A stretch of DNA of 45,301 nucleotides from an uncultured Clostridia bacterium (GCA_947630745.1 CANRIT010000011.1:1-45301); one strand, 5' to 3'; numbered from the stretch's first letter, positions 1-7,009 are shown. Notes: generated from the sequence alone by a model not told the origin. A program made the numbers and translations.

Positions 1-278
1 ATCTTTTTATACTTTGCTGTTTCGTATTTGTTCCTTGAAAATCTATCAATCTTGTAAACAAGCACAAATTCAAATTCTTTTTTATTGCTATCCTTAATCA
101 TTCGCTGAAAATCTGGTCGATTGTCGTTTGTGCCTGTCATAGCACGATCAATGTAGGTGTTCAAAATGAGTATGTCGTTATTCTGAGCATATTGCTCACA
201 TACTCTAAGTTGTCCTTCAATAGATTGTTCTGTTTGGTTGTCGCTTGAATATCTCGCATAGATTACTGCTGTTTTCAT
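1..278 (-). CDS. Large serine recombinase, N-terminal part (cut by window edge)
   Basis: The minus strand from the ATG at 278 reads about 92 codons in one open frame and runs off the left edge. It begins MKTAVIYARYSSDNQTEQS and later contains YKIDRFSRN. These are the catalytic-serine motif (Ser11, in ARYSS) and the DRxxR-type motif of the resolvase/invertase N-terminal domain. A spacing of this kind, with a GQ motif after the serine block, is typical of large serine recombinases that integrate and excise mobile elements. The missing C-terminus would carry the recombinase and zinc-ribbon domains. A GGAG ribosome binding site lies just upstream (about 288-292). A 39-codon ORF is upstream on the same strand, so the two are probably co-transcribed. 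The family call is firm. Whether the protein is complete and active cannot be seen. Confidence 0.9.
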   Translation of the reverse strand, partial: MKTAVIYARYSSDNQTEQSIEGQLRVCEQYAQNNDILILNTYIDRAMTGTNDNRPDFQRMIKDSNKKEFEFVLVYKIDRFSRNKYETAKYKK

Positions 279-303
279 AGTTTTTAACTCCTTTTATTTT
301 TAT

Positions 304-453
304 TTGTCTTTCGACACAAGCGAAAGAAACAAAAGCGGTTAAATGGTTTATATTTTTTTCTTTGCTTTATTTTTCAGTCAAGGTTTGTGAAACAATGCAC
401 TTTAACCTTGACTGAAAAGAGATTTTGTTTACACTTTCGCTGACGAAAGACAA
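304..453. repeat. Nested inverted repeats between small ORF and recombinase
   Basis: A perfect 15-bp inverted repeat (371-385 and 404-418, 18-nt loop) lies between the small ORF and the recombinase. Two short hairpins with the same CTTTCG/CGAAAG stem flank it, at 308-326 and 434-449. Their arms can also pair with each other over long range (304-313 with 444-453, and 320-326 with 434-440). One outer arm lies inside the small ORF and the other just upstream of the recombinase ribosome binding site. This layout could give alternative mRNA folds, but no function is shown. Confidence 0.7.
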
Positions 454-548
454 GTATCTTTTAATTCCAAAATTCTAGACAAAAGGATTTGATAAAAACA
501 ATTATCTAAAACATCTGTATTAAGTTCATTGTTAAAAATAACCTTCAT
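429..548 (-). CDS. 39-codon small ORF upstream of serine recombinase
   Basis: The ATG at 546-548 is preceded by AAGGAGATAGC, a strong Shine-Dalgarno at good spacing, and the frame runs to TAA at 429-431. The peptide starts MKVIFNNELNTDVLDNC and ends LSSAKV. It has no signal peptide and no motif I recognise. It sits 150 bp upstream of the recombinase on the same strand, and the intervening DNA is rich in hairpins. The strong SD and position support a real gene, possibly a leader peptide or a small regulator of the recombinase. Its function is unknown. Confidence 0.6.
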   Translation of the reverse strand: MKVIFNNELNTDVLDNCFYQILLSRILELKDTCLSSAKV

Positions 549-579
549 GCTATCTCCTTGAAACACAAAAAGGATAGCA
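548..579 (-). promoter_or_regulatory. Hairpin that would sequester SD and start of the small ORF
   Basis: On the minus strand, TGCTATCCTT (579-570) can pair with AAGGAGATAGCA (559-548), with one bulged base and a 10-nt loop. The right arm contains the whole SD and reaches the A of the ATG. If the transcript starts upstream of 579, this hairpin would hide the ribosome binding site. The inverted repeat is visible directly. A regulatory role is inferred. Confidence 0.5.
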
Positions 580-635
580 CGCTTAAATTTAGAAGTTAAT
601 AAACTGACCCAAACAAAACCCCAAAAAAACTTAAA

Positions 636-678
636 TTTTCCTAAACTTTACCCAAACTTTTCCTAAACTCACTTAAAC
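636..678. repeat. 11-bp tandem repeats
   Basis: Three consecutive 11-bp units read TTTTCCTAAAC, TTTACCCAAAC and TTTTCCTAAAC. A degenerate fourth unit of 10 bp follows (669-678). The 11-bp period is close to one helical turn, as in iteron or operator arrays. Confidence 0.7.
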
Positions 679-692
679 TGCAAATAGAAAAT

Positions 693-746
693 GGGCGTTA
701 AAAAAAGTGGGACAACGGGGTTTACCCAAGTCCCACTTTTTAGCCC
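693..746. terminator. Bidirectional terminator-like hairpin
   Basis: Arms 700-712 and 730-742 (AAAAGTGGGAC and GTCCCACTTTT core) form a long stem, extended by GGGC (693-696) and GCCC (743-746). A-rich and T-rich arms flank the GC core, so it could terminate in either direction. It is the only obvious barrier between the recombinase module and the region to its right. Confidence 0.5.
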
Positions 747-786
747 TTTCTTTTGCAGTGGTTAAGTTGCTTAAGCTGTTTGTAAA

Positions 787-841
787 ACGACACCTTGTCA
801 GCGTGCGTTAGCACGCTCTCGTTAATAAGACAAGGTGTCGT
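787..841. repeat. 13-bp inverted repeat enclosing a second hairpin
   Basis: ACGACACCTTGTC (787-799) is matched by its exact complement at 829-841. Inside lies a second perfect hairpin, AGCGTGC (800-806) with GCACGCT (811-817). The structure is strong, but it is not followed at once by a T-run. It may be a recombination or protein-binding site instead of a plain terminator. Confidence 0.7.
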
Positions 842-932
842 CTAATGCTCTCTGATGATTTTTTTAGACAAAAGAATTTACGCGTGCTTTTTAATAATAT
901 GTTTAAATTCAATAGGGTTTTAAATATTTTTG

Positions 933-941
933 TGCTATAAT
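933..941 (+). promoter_or_regulatory. Extended -10 promoter of the RNA methyltransferase gene
   Basis: TGC-TATAAT at 933-941 is a consensus extended -10. The start point would fall near 948-949, at an ATG that opens a 4-codon frame (949-963) ending in ATGA at the real start codon (959). The transcript leader would be about 10 nt and contain GAGG. Confidence 0.65.
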
Positions 942-958
942 TAATCCATGAGGTTAAA

Positions 959-1765
959 ATGAAATTATTGCGAATTGGAAAAGAAAATGCCACATTTCAA
1001 GAAATAGTAGCATTAAAGGAAAATAGAAACAAACGCCAACAAAAGAAGCTTTTCTTTGTGGAGGGAGTTCAAAATATTAAAGAAGCAATTTCGAATAGTT
1101 GGTCTATTTTTGCATTAATTTATTGTGATAGCAATAAATTGTCGAATTGGGCAAAAAGCATTTTATCATTAGCAAAGTTTAATTATGTTTTAAGCCATGA
1201 ATTAATGAAAAAATTGAGTGATAAAAGCGATACAAGTGAAATTTTGGCTTTATTAGAAATGAAAGATGTTTCAACATTAAATTTTTCTTCTAATCCGCTT
1301 GTTCTTTTATTGGACAGACCATCAAAAAAAGGGAATTTAGGCACTATTATAAGAAGCTGTGATGCTCTAAATGTTGATCATATATTTATAATTGGTCATG
1401 GGGTTGATTTATACGACCATCAAGTAATTACTTCAACGATGGGCTCTTTTTTCAAAATGGGTATAACAATTTTAAAATCACAAAATGAGTTTAATGATTT
1501 GGTTGGCAATTTTAAAAATAAATATCAAAATTTTCAAGTTATTGGCACTAGTTTACAAACGAATAATATTTTACAGGACTGCGATTTCGCAAAGCCTACA
1601 ATGCTTTTGATTGGAAATGAAAACTCCGGTTTATCAAGGGCCTTGAGCGAAAGTGCAGATAAGTTAGTTCAAATAAAAATGCGAGAAGGCATTGATTCTT
1701 TAAATGTTGCTTGTGCAACAAGTATATGTTTGTATGAAATAAATAGACAACGAAGTTTGAAATAA
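959..1765 (+). CDS. SpoU/TrmH-family RNA 2'-O-methyltransferase
   Basis: This 268-aa protein has the SpoU methyltransferase layout. An N-terminal substrate-binding part (about residues 1-105) begins with EIVALKENRNKRQQKKLFFVEG, as in rRNA methylases that recognise stem-loops. A C-terminal knotted domain (about 115-265) follows. Its three SpoU motifs are visible: RPSKKGNLGTIIRSC (motif 1), LLIGNENSGLS (motif 2) and SLNVACATSICLYE (motif 3). These fold into the SAM-binding trefoil knot. Family members methylate 23S rRNA or tRNA ribose; the exact target is not clear. A GAGG sits 5 nt before the ATG, and a short upstream ATG frame overlaps the start as ATGA. A strong terminator follows. The gene is monocistronic. 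Confidence 0.88.
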   Translation: MKLLRIGKENATFQEIVALKENRNKRQQKKLFFVEGVQNIKEAISNSWSIFALIYCDSNKLSNWAKSILSLAKFNYVLSHELMKKLSDKSDTSEILALLEMKDVSTLNFSSNPLVLLLDRPSKKGNLGTIIRSCDALNVDHIFIIGHGVDLYDHQVITSTMGSFFKMGITILKSQNEFNDLVGNFKNKYQNFQVIGTSLQTNNILQDCDFAKPTMLLIGNENSGLSRALSESADKLVQIKMREGIDSLNVACATSICLYEINRQRSLK

Positions 1766-1783
1766 TGTTAGCTTGCTTTAAAT

Positions 1784-1815
1784 AAAAACTAAATTGAGGG
1801 TTCAATTTAGTTTTT
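1784..1815. terminator. Bidirectional terminator between methyltransferase and tRNA-Leu
   Basis: AAAAACTAAATTGA (1784-1797) is complementary to 1802-1815 with a 4-nt loop, and both arms end in A/T runs. It can end the methyltransferase transcript on the plus strand and the tRNA-Leu transcript on the minus strand. Confidence 0.85.
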
Positions 1816-1818
1816 CTT

Positions 1819-1905
1819 TGGTGCGGTTAACAGGACTTGAACCTGCACGATATTGCTATCACAGGATCCTTAGTCCTGTGCGTCTGCCAATTCCGCCATA
1901 ACCGC
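1819..1905 (-). tRNA. tRNA-Leu (anticodon AAG)
   Basis: The minus strand folds as a complete class II tRNA. The acceptor GCGGTTA pairs with TAACCGC, the discriminator is A and CCA is encoded. The D-arm has GG, the variable arm is long, and the T-arm loop is TTCAAGT. The anticodon stem CAGGA/TCCTG encloses the loop CTAAGGA, so U33 is followed by AAG and then G37. The long variable arm and A73 fit leucine. A34 would need deamination to inosine by TadA. Most bacteria carry A34 only in tRNA-Arg(ACG), so this isoacceptor is unusual. Confidence 0.93.
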
Positions 1906-2039
1906 ATGATTTGTTGTAATATTAAGTTGTTTTGTGATCCTGTGATATCACAGTTTTTGTAAATTCAAACGTAAACTGGGTTGTTCTTGTTATATAACTG
2001 GTTTAAATTTACAAAACGGGGCTTTTGCTACACAATGCC

Positions 2040-2087
2040 CGCGCACGCTAAAAACTTGCCACTGGCAACTTTTCTTAACGCGTGTGC
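2040..2087 (-). repeat. Long imperfect hairpin next to the tRNA fragment
   Basis: A TTGCC/GGCAA stem with a 3-nt loop is extended by A/T-rich arms and then by GCGCACGC (2041-2048) against GCGTGTGC (2080-2087). On the minus strand the inner stem is followed by GTTTTTAG, so it resembles a terminator just downstream of the truncated tRNA copy. Confidence 0.5.
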
Positions 2088-2125
2088 CCTTAGTCCTGTG
2101 CGTCTGCCAATTCCGCCATAACCGC
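2088..2125 (-). pseudogene. Truncated tRNA-Leu copy (5' half)
   Basis: These 38 bp are identical to 1868-1905, the tRNA-Leu gene from its first base to the end of the anticodon loop. The homology stops there and unrelated hairpin sequence follows. No matching T-arm or acceptor 3' strand is present, so it cannot make a tRNA. The two copies lie 220 bp apart in the same orientation, with the partial copy upstream of the intact gene. It is either a partial tandem duplication or the scar of an insertion into a tRNA gene. Confidence 0.9.
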
Positions 2126-2234
2126 TCGTCACAAACTGCACATTTGCTAAATTAATTTGCGGGACAAATTAATTGTAAGCCTATGTTTGTTTGTCCCTCT
2201 ATAAAGGGACACACGAAGTTGGATAATAAAGTAA

Positions 2235-2355
2235 AGCGCGTTTCCCTTTATAATCCCTTCATTTTTTTGGTAGAACAAGCAAGTCATTTTGAATGTTGTT
2301 CCTATGCGGGCAATAGATTGTGCCTAGCGCGTTTCCCTTTATAATCTCTTCATTT
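2235..2355. repeat. 30-bp direct repeat pair
   Basis: Positions 2235-2264 and 2326-2355 share 29 of 30 bases, beginning AGCGCGTTTCCCTTTATAAT and ending CTTCATTT. They are 91 bp apart. Each contains TATAAT on the plus strand, but no plus-strand gene follows. Confidence 0.85.
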
Positions 2356-2488
2356 CGATTGCAAATTAAGTAAGAATTTTGTTTGAAACATTGTAAGTGT
2401 AGCATATTTGCGGGCGGCTGTCAAGCGATTTTGAAAATTTAAAAGTTTTATTAATTATTTTTTTTATTTTGCAAATAAAAACCCCGGA

Positions 2489-3397
2489 CTAGATAAGGCG
2501 CTTGTCTGGGGAAGTTAAATTTATGTTTATTGAAAGTTTTTTGTTTACAAGGCGGCTGAAAATTCGTTCGTCATAGCGGTCCAAAAGATTGTTTAAATCC
2601 AAGTTTGACGAGATTATAGTTGGGCGATTGTTTGCCTGCCGCGTGTTGATAAGGTTGTAAAGATATTCTTTGGTTACATTTTTGATGATAGGCTCGCTGC
2701 CAAGGTCGTCAATAAACAGCACTTCGGCATTAAGGCAGAGCGAAAAATCAAAATTTTTGCCAATGTGATAAAGGCGGGCAAGTTCGTTAACATCAAACGC
2801 GGTTTTAAAGCAGACCGCATGCCCCGCTTTTACAAGCGCATTAGCCATGCATTCCAGCATAAAAGTTTTGCCCGCACCGCTTGCGCCAAAAATGTTTATG
2901 TTCAATTTAGTGCTGTTTGGATATTTTTCACACCAAGTTTTAAGCAGGTCGCGCGTTTTAAAATCTTGCTCGGTCATAATGCTGTCATCACACTCGTCAA
3001 ACGATTTAAACTTTTTATTGCCCGACATAATCACTGACTTTTTGCTGTTTAAAGCGGACAGCAAGCAACTGCACATCTTTCCGTTTGCAATGCCCGTGTC
3101 GTTACAAATAGGGCATTCGTACTGCGGTTCAAGTTTATTAGCATCAATATTATTTTCTGTTAAAAAGTTTTGCAATTTTTGTTTAAGCACATCAACTTCG
3201 GCTTTAAGTTGAAGGTTTTCGCCCGCAAATTTACTGCGCAAATACGCCAAATTTTTTTTGTTGTAGGCGGAATAAAGTTTGTCGAACTCTTCATTTTGGC
3301 ACATGGAAGAGATAAACGCCGCATTTTCTTCTTCTGCGCGCGCGCGTTTTATTAGGAATGAATGTTTAACTTCTTCCAACAATTTTTGATTGTTCAT
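2489..3397 (-). CDS. dnaI: DnaI-like replicative helicase loader (AAA+ ATPase)
   Basis: This 302-aa protein is close in length to Bacillus DnaI. The N-terminal part is helical, followed by a zinc-binding cluster CPIC(x10)CSC (Cys95, 98, 109, 111) as in DnaI. The AAA+ core shows Walker A GASGAGKT (171-178), Walker B VLFIDD (226-231) and a conserved IISSNLDLNNLLDRYDERIFSRL segment with sensor and Arg-finger residues. DnaI loads the DnaB/DnaC-type helicase ring at oriC and at restarted forks. The start codon overlaps the stop of the upstream dnaB-like gene (TTTAATGA), and a GGAGG lies inside the end of that gene, so the two are translationally coupled. A pairing of this kind is the Firmicutes primosome arrangement. 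Confidence 0.9.
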   Translation of the reverse strand: MNNQKLLEEVKHSFLIKRARAEEENAAFISSMCQNEEFDKLYSAYNKKNLAYLRSKFAGENLQLKAEVDVLKQKLQNFLTENNIDANKLEPQYECPICNDTGIANGKMCSCLLSALNSKKSVIMSGNKKFKSFDECDDSIMTEQDFKTRDLLKTWCEKYPNSTKLNINIFGASGAGKTFMLECMANALVKAGHAVCFKTAFDVNELARLYHIGKNFDFSLCLNAEVLFIDDLGSEPIIKNVTKEYLYNLINTRQANNRPTIISSNLDLNNLLDRYDERIFSRLVNKKLSININLTSPDKRLI

Positions 3398-4827
3398 TAA
3401 ACCTCCACCTCATCCAAGTTGGATATAAGACTTTTAATCTGCTCGTCGGTGTAGTTGTTGTGTATAAAGTCAGTTTTTTCCGCATCAAAATTGGTTGCTT
3501 TGGCTCTTTCCAGCGTGTCAACCCCTTGCGTGTGCCAGTTAGACAACACCTTGTTTAGATATTGCAAAGCGTTTGCCTTTTCTTTACTGCGCTCGCATGC
3601 GTACAAAACAATTTGGTGGCTAAAATGCCAATCCAATGTCCAGGTTTTGTAAAAATTTCTATCCATAGCAATAACGTTGCGGTTAAGGTTAAGCGCACTA
3701 AGCACCTCTTTAATAAGATTGTCTTGCGCGGCCAAATCGGATAGATATTTTAAATACCCTTCGCTGTTAACGATGCCAAGTTTAAACAACTTTTGCACAA
3801 TGTTGTTAAGCCCTTCAAGTGTGCGGATGGACGATTTAAAGCAATTGTCCGCAACCAGCAGCAGTGTGTCGCCGTCAAAGCCCATATTTATCCATGGCAA
3901 AAGATAGGTGTCAATAACCTTGTCCAAATTTTCATAATACAAGCCAAGTTGTTTGTTGATTTTGCGGGCAAGGGTGAACAATTTGTCGCGCTCAGATTCA
4001 AAATTTTCAATTTCCTTAACTGAAAGAAGTTTGTTTTCGTAATACTTTGTAAGCGCATCATCAAGTGTAAAGAAGTCGGCCTTGCGGCGCTTGGTTTTTA
4101 AAAGTTTTGCAACATAAATCACCGTGCTAAGCTCAAAACCAAAGTCATTAAGCCATTTTTTAACCAAATTTTTATCTTCGATATCCACATGGCGTTTGCT
4201 GCCCATGGCGGACAAGATTTGATTTACATTGTCGTCAAACAAGCCAAGTTCCAAAATTTTATCTTCCACTTGCTGGCGGGTGTGCACACCTTCCCTTTCC
4301 CAATCGCGGGCAACGGTGATAACATATTTGGGGCTTAAATTAAACCCTTTTAACTCAACACAATATTTTATAAGGGTGATAAGCGCGTCAATTTCAAAAT
4401 GGTGATTTTCTATCAAATTATAAAACTCAGCAAAATCATTTGGCATAATCATGCGCTTGCCAAACAGTTCCTGTGCTTGAATGTTGAAATCGGTATACTT
4501 GCTTTCTTTAAACTTTTTTATGGTTGTGCCTGCACTGGACAAAGGCATATATCTAACTTCAATAGGTTCAGTTGACAGCACTTGCACCAAACCAAGGCTT
4601 TCCCAATACTTAAAGCAAGAAATTACATCGTCTTCGCAAATATCCAGTTGTGTGGCAAAGTAGGATAAATTGTTGTTGGCATCGTCCTGCCCGCATTTGC
4701 TTAACCCCAGCAGATACACCTTAACGCACACATCGGGCGCTTTTGGCAAAAAATCGTTGATAAAAGCATTATCAACCATGGTTTTACCATTAACTTGGTA
4801 ACTTGGACTAAATTTGCAAAAACTCAT
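3397..4827 (-). CDS. dnaB: DnaB/DnaD-family primosome protein
   Basis: At 476 aa this is about the size of Bacillus DnaB (helicase-loading co-factor). An N-terminal winged-helix-like region (about residues 30-100) is followed by helical modules of the DnaB_2/DnaD type, near 130-185, 285-350 and 400-460. The last contains HFSHQIVLYACERSKEKANAL and a short downstream WHTQG motif, the hallmark of DnaD C-terminal domains. It is expected to bind oriC DNA and help DnaI load the replicative helicase. The downstream overlap with dnaI supports this. There is no Shine-Dalgarno; an extended -10 (TGC-TAAAAT) ends 6 nt before the ATG, so the message is probably leaderless. Confidence 0.85.
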   Translation of the reverse strand: MSFCKFSPSYQVNGKTMVDNAFINDFLPKAPDVCVKVYLLGLSKCGQDDANNNLSYFATQLDICEDDVISCFKYWESLGLVQVLSTEPIEVRYMPLSSAGTTIKKFKESKYTDFNIQAQELFGKRMIMPNDFAEFYNLIENHHFEIDALITLIKYCVELKGFNLSPKYVITVARDWEREGVHTRQQVEDKILELGLFDDNVNQILSAMGSKRHVDIEDKNLVKKWLNDFGFELSTVIYVAKLLKTKRRKADFFTLDDALTKYYENKLLSVKEIENFESERDKLFTLARKINKQLGLYYENLDKVIDTYLLPWINMGFDGDTLLLVADNCFKSSIRTLEGLNNIVQKLFKLGIVNSEGYLKYLSDLAAQDNLIKEVLSALNLNRNVIAMDRNFYKTWTLDWHFSHQIVLYACERSKEKANALQYLNKVLSNWHTQGVDTLERAKATNFDAEKTDFIHNNYTDEQIKSLISNLDEVEV

Positions 4828-4833
4828 ACTTGC

Positions 4834-4842
4834 ATTTTAGCA
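4834..4842 (-). promoter_or_regulatory. Extended -10 promoter of dnaB-dnaI, leaderless spacing
   Basis: On the minus strand TGC-TAAAAT is followed by GCAAGT and then the ATG at 4827. The 6-nt gap places the expected transcription start at the A of the start codon. Confidence 0.65.
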
Positions 4843-4938
4843 TAAAAAATTTTTTTTGTAAAACAAAACGGACGAACAATTAAAAATTGTTAATAACTGG
4901 CATGTTCTATTACCGCGCCCGCTTTAATATGATAAAAT

Positions 4939-6450
4939 ATGAAAACCTTAAAAAAATCCTATTTAAAACGCACAATTTGCCTAATTTTGGTGGCATTGAT
5001 GTTTTTCTGCTTGTTTGCGCTGTCTGGCTGCAAAAAAAAGCAGGATGATCTAAACAGCATTGCGGACAAATTAAATTGTTACAACATCGACATTGATTTT
5101 GATGTAAACACACATCACGCCGCGGTCAAGCAAAAGGTAAATTACATAAACCACGCCCAAGCGGTTATAAAAAAGCTGCCTTTCCACATCTATCCAAACT
5201 TTTTTAAAGAGGGTGCAACCAACACCATCGTGCCACAAAACAGAATGAATGACGCCTATCCAAATGGGGTAAGTTATGCTGAGTTTAACATAACGCGCTT
5301 GCAGGTGGCGGGTGGTGACACAAACATAAATTATGTTGGCGAATATGACGGAATTTTGGAAGTGGATTTGCCGTTTAGCCTTATGCCAGACGACAGTGTG
5401 GAAATTGAATTTGAATACAATTTCACCTTGCCAAATTGCCAGCACAGATTTGGCTATGGCGCAAACACAATAAACCTTGCCAATTTCTACCCAATTGCGT
5501 GCGTGTATGACGCAAACGGATTTAATTTATCCGGCTACAATTCAAACGGCGACCCATTTTACAGCGATATGGCAAACTACAATGTAACCTTAACTGCGGA
5601 CAAAAACTATCTTGTTGCACACACGGGCGATTTGGTGGAAGAAATGGCAAACGAAAACACCACCACTTCTGTTTACTCTGCCAAAGTTGTACGCGATTTT
5701 GCCATGGTGCTAAGCGACAAATTTAGTGTGGAAAGCGAAAAAGCGGGCGAAGTACAAGTTCAATATTTCTATTTTGACGATGCGGACAGCACAGGAAGTT
5801 TGAAGGCGGCAGTGGATGCAATAAACACTTTTAGTAATCTTTTTGGAGTGTATCCGTACAAAAATTTTTGTGTGGTGAAATCCGATTTTATTCAAGGCGG
5901 GATGGAATATCCAAATCTGGTTATGATTGCAAGCGACATCCAAAATGCGGACGATTACAAAAATGTTATTGTGCACGAAACTGCACACCAGTGGTGGTAC
6001 GGCATGGTTGGCAATGACGAATTTTTGTACCCGTGGTTGGACGAATCGCTTACAGAATTTTGCACCTTGCTGTTTTATGACAACAACGAGGGTTACAATT
6101 TAAATCATGCCGACATGTTAAAAGCCGAGCGCGAAAATTATTCGCTGTTTATCTCGGTGTACGAAGATGTGCTTAAATCAATCGACACAAGCATGCGCGC
6201 GGTGGACAAATACAACACCGAACCCGAGTACACCTATTGCATCTATGTAAAGGGCGTGCTTATGTACGATAGTCTGTATAATTTAATTGGCAAAAAAGCG
6301 TTTTACAATGCGCTTAAAACCTATTTTGAACAAAACAAATATACCAACGTTACACCACAAAATTTAATTTCTGCGTTCAATGAAGCGGCAAAAACCGATT
6401 TAACCAATTTCTTCAACAGTTGGGTGGACGGCAAGGTGGTTATAAAATAA
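4939..6450 (+). CDS. M1-family zinc metallopeptidase, predicted lipoprotein
   Basis: This 503-aa protein begins with a basic n-region, a hydrophobic stretch and the lipobox LSGC (Cys31), so it should be lipid-anchored outside the membrane. An N-terminal beta domain is followed by the M1 catalytic domain. The exopeptidase motif is GGMEYP (Gly320-Glu323). The zinc motif is HETAH (346-350), and the third ligand is Glu369 in WLDESLTEF, giving the HExxH-x18-E spacing. The protein ends soon after the catalytic domain, so it lacks the long C-terminal helical domain of classical aminopeptidase N. It probably trims extracellular peptides. There is no SD. A -10-like TATGAT (4928-4933) ends 5 nt before the ATG, and the dnaB promoter is divergent about 100 bp away. 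Confidence 0.9.
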   Translation: MKTLKKSYLKRTICLILVALMFFCLFALSGCKKKQDDLNSIADKLNCYNIDIDFDVNTHHAAVKQKVNYINHAQAVIKKLPFHIYPNFFKEGATNTIVPQNRMNDAYPNGVSYAEFNITRLQVAGGDTNINYVGEYDGILEVDLPFSLMPDDSVEIEFEYNFTLPNCQHRFGYGANTINLANFYPIACVYDANGFNLSGYNSNGDPFYSDMANYNVTLTADKNYLVAHTGDLVEEMANENTTTSVYSAKVVRDFAMVLSDKFSVESEKAGEVQVQYFYFDDADSTGSLKAAVDAINTFSNLFGVYPYKNFCVVKSDFIQGGMEYPNLVMIASDIQNADDYKNVIVHETAHQWWYGMVGNDEFLYPWLDESLTEFCTLLFYDNNEGYNLNHADMLKAERENYSLFISVYEDVLKSIDTSMRAVDKYNTEPEYTYCIYVKGVLMYDSLYNLIGKKAFYNALKTYFEQNKYTNVTPQNLISAFNEAAKTDLTNFFNSWVDGKVVIK

Positions 6451-6454
6451 AAAA

Positions 6455-6472
6455 TTAGCACTTGCGTGCTAA
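6455..6472 (-). terminator. Terminator of the 161-aa gene
   Basis: TTAGCAC (6455-6461) pairs with GTGCTAA (6466-6472) around a 4-nt loop. On the minus strand a run of six Ts follows at once. The stem overlaps the stop codon of the minus-strand gene and lies 4 nt past the M1 peptidase stop. Confidence 0.75.
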
Positions 6473-6954
6473 TGATTCCAAAACTCGGTTGCATAACCCT
6501 TTATGTAAGGCTTGGTAAGCGTTTCGGCTTTCTGTAAACCCTTGCCGCATTTTAAAACATTTTCAAAATCGGCAAGCAAGTTGTATTCAAATCCAGCGGT
6601 TTGCAATGTCTTGTTAAGTTCGTCAGCCAAGGTCAAAAGTTGCTTTTTGGCGCAATACGATTCCTTAACATGCTTGCTTTTGTAGCGCGAAAGAATAACC
6701 TTAACGCGGTCAATGGATTTGCTGTTGGCTTCCTTCATAAACTTGGAAAGCGCAACTTCGTACTGCGGATAGCGGTCTAAATCAAGGTTTTGTGTGGCAA
6801 AAATTTCGACCAAATCGCTGATGATTTGTTTGTAGCAATTAAGTGGGACGTTTATCACGCGGCGGGGTAAGCCGTTTGGCAAAACGTCCTCTTTTTCTTC
6901 GCCAAATTTGTTGATTAAAAATTGTTGTGTTTCTTCAAAAATATATTTATTCAT
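6469..6954 (-). CDS. Hypothetical 161-aa protein
   Basis: I do not recognise this family. The protein is soluble and mixed charge, with no signal peptide or membrane segment. The middle is rich in Lys and Ser and looks helical (SKFMKEANSKSIDRVKVILS). It is a real gene by its promoter: TTGACA (6984-6989), a 16-bp spacer with extended TGC, and TAAAAT (6962-6967). The -10 ends 7 nt before the ATG and there is no SD, so it is probably leaderless. A terminator hairpin overlaps the stop codon. It is monocistronic, convergent with the M1 peptidase and upstream of nothing on its strand. Confidence 0.75.
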   Translation of the reverse strand: MNKYIFEETQQFLINKFGEEKEDVLPNGLPRRVINVPLNCYKQIISDLVEIFATQNLDLDRYPQYEVALSKFMKEANSKSIDRVKVILSRYKSKHVKESYCAKKQLLTLADELNKTLQTAGFEYNLLADFENVLKCGKGLQKAETLTKPYIKGYATEFWNH

Positions 6955-6961
6955 GCTGTTT

Positions 6962-6989
6962 ATTTTAGCATAAATTTAATTTTTGTCAA
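6962..6989 (-). promoter_or_regulatory. Promoter of the 161-aa gene, near-consensus
   Basis: TTGACA is followed by a 16-bp spacer ending in TGC and by TAAAAT, on the minus strand. The -10 ends 7 nt upstream of the ATG at 6954. Confidence 0.75.
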
Positions 6990-7009
6990 TAGTATTTTTT
7001 AAACTTTTT

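Larger units (their letters stand above)
549..932. other. Intergenic region with tandem and inverted repeats
   Basis: No convincing gene is seen here. The stretch holds the SD hairpin, three tandem 11-bp units (636-668), a terminator-like hairpin (693-746) and a 13-bp inverted repeat with an inner hairpin (787-841). It lies between the recombinase module and the chromosomal RNA methyltransferase gene, so the element's attachment site may be here. No att core can be identified from one junction. Confidence 0.6.
1906..2488. other. Intergenic region with tRNA duplicate and repeats
   Basis: No protein gene is seen. The stretch contains a 38-bp copy of the tRNA-Leu 5' half, several inverted repeats (1955-1970 with 2001-2016; 2150-2159 with 2165-2174; 2192-2198 with 2205-2211), an imperfect long hairpin (2040-2087) and a 30-bp direct repeat. 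The rest is AT-rich filler up to the dnaI stop codon. Confidence 0.7.

Noticed and set aside
808..993. 61-codon minus-strand ORF
   Set aside because: It runs across the hairpin at 787-841 and the promoter of the methyltransferase gene, and has no SD.
2235..2355. Tandem promoters from TATAAT in the 30-bp repeats
   Set aside because: No good -35 is present and the next gene on that strand is more than 2.5 kb away.
6455..6472. CIRCE-like TTAGCAC/GTGCTAA element
   Set aside because: The gap is 4 nt where CIRCE has 9, and it sits at a gene end followed by a T-run, so it is a terminator.
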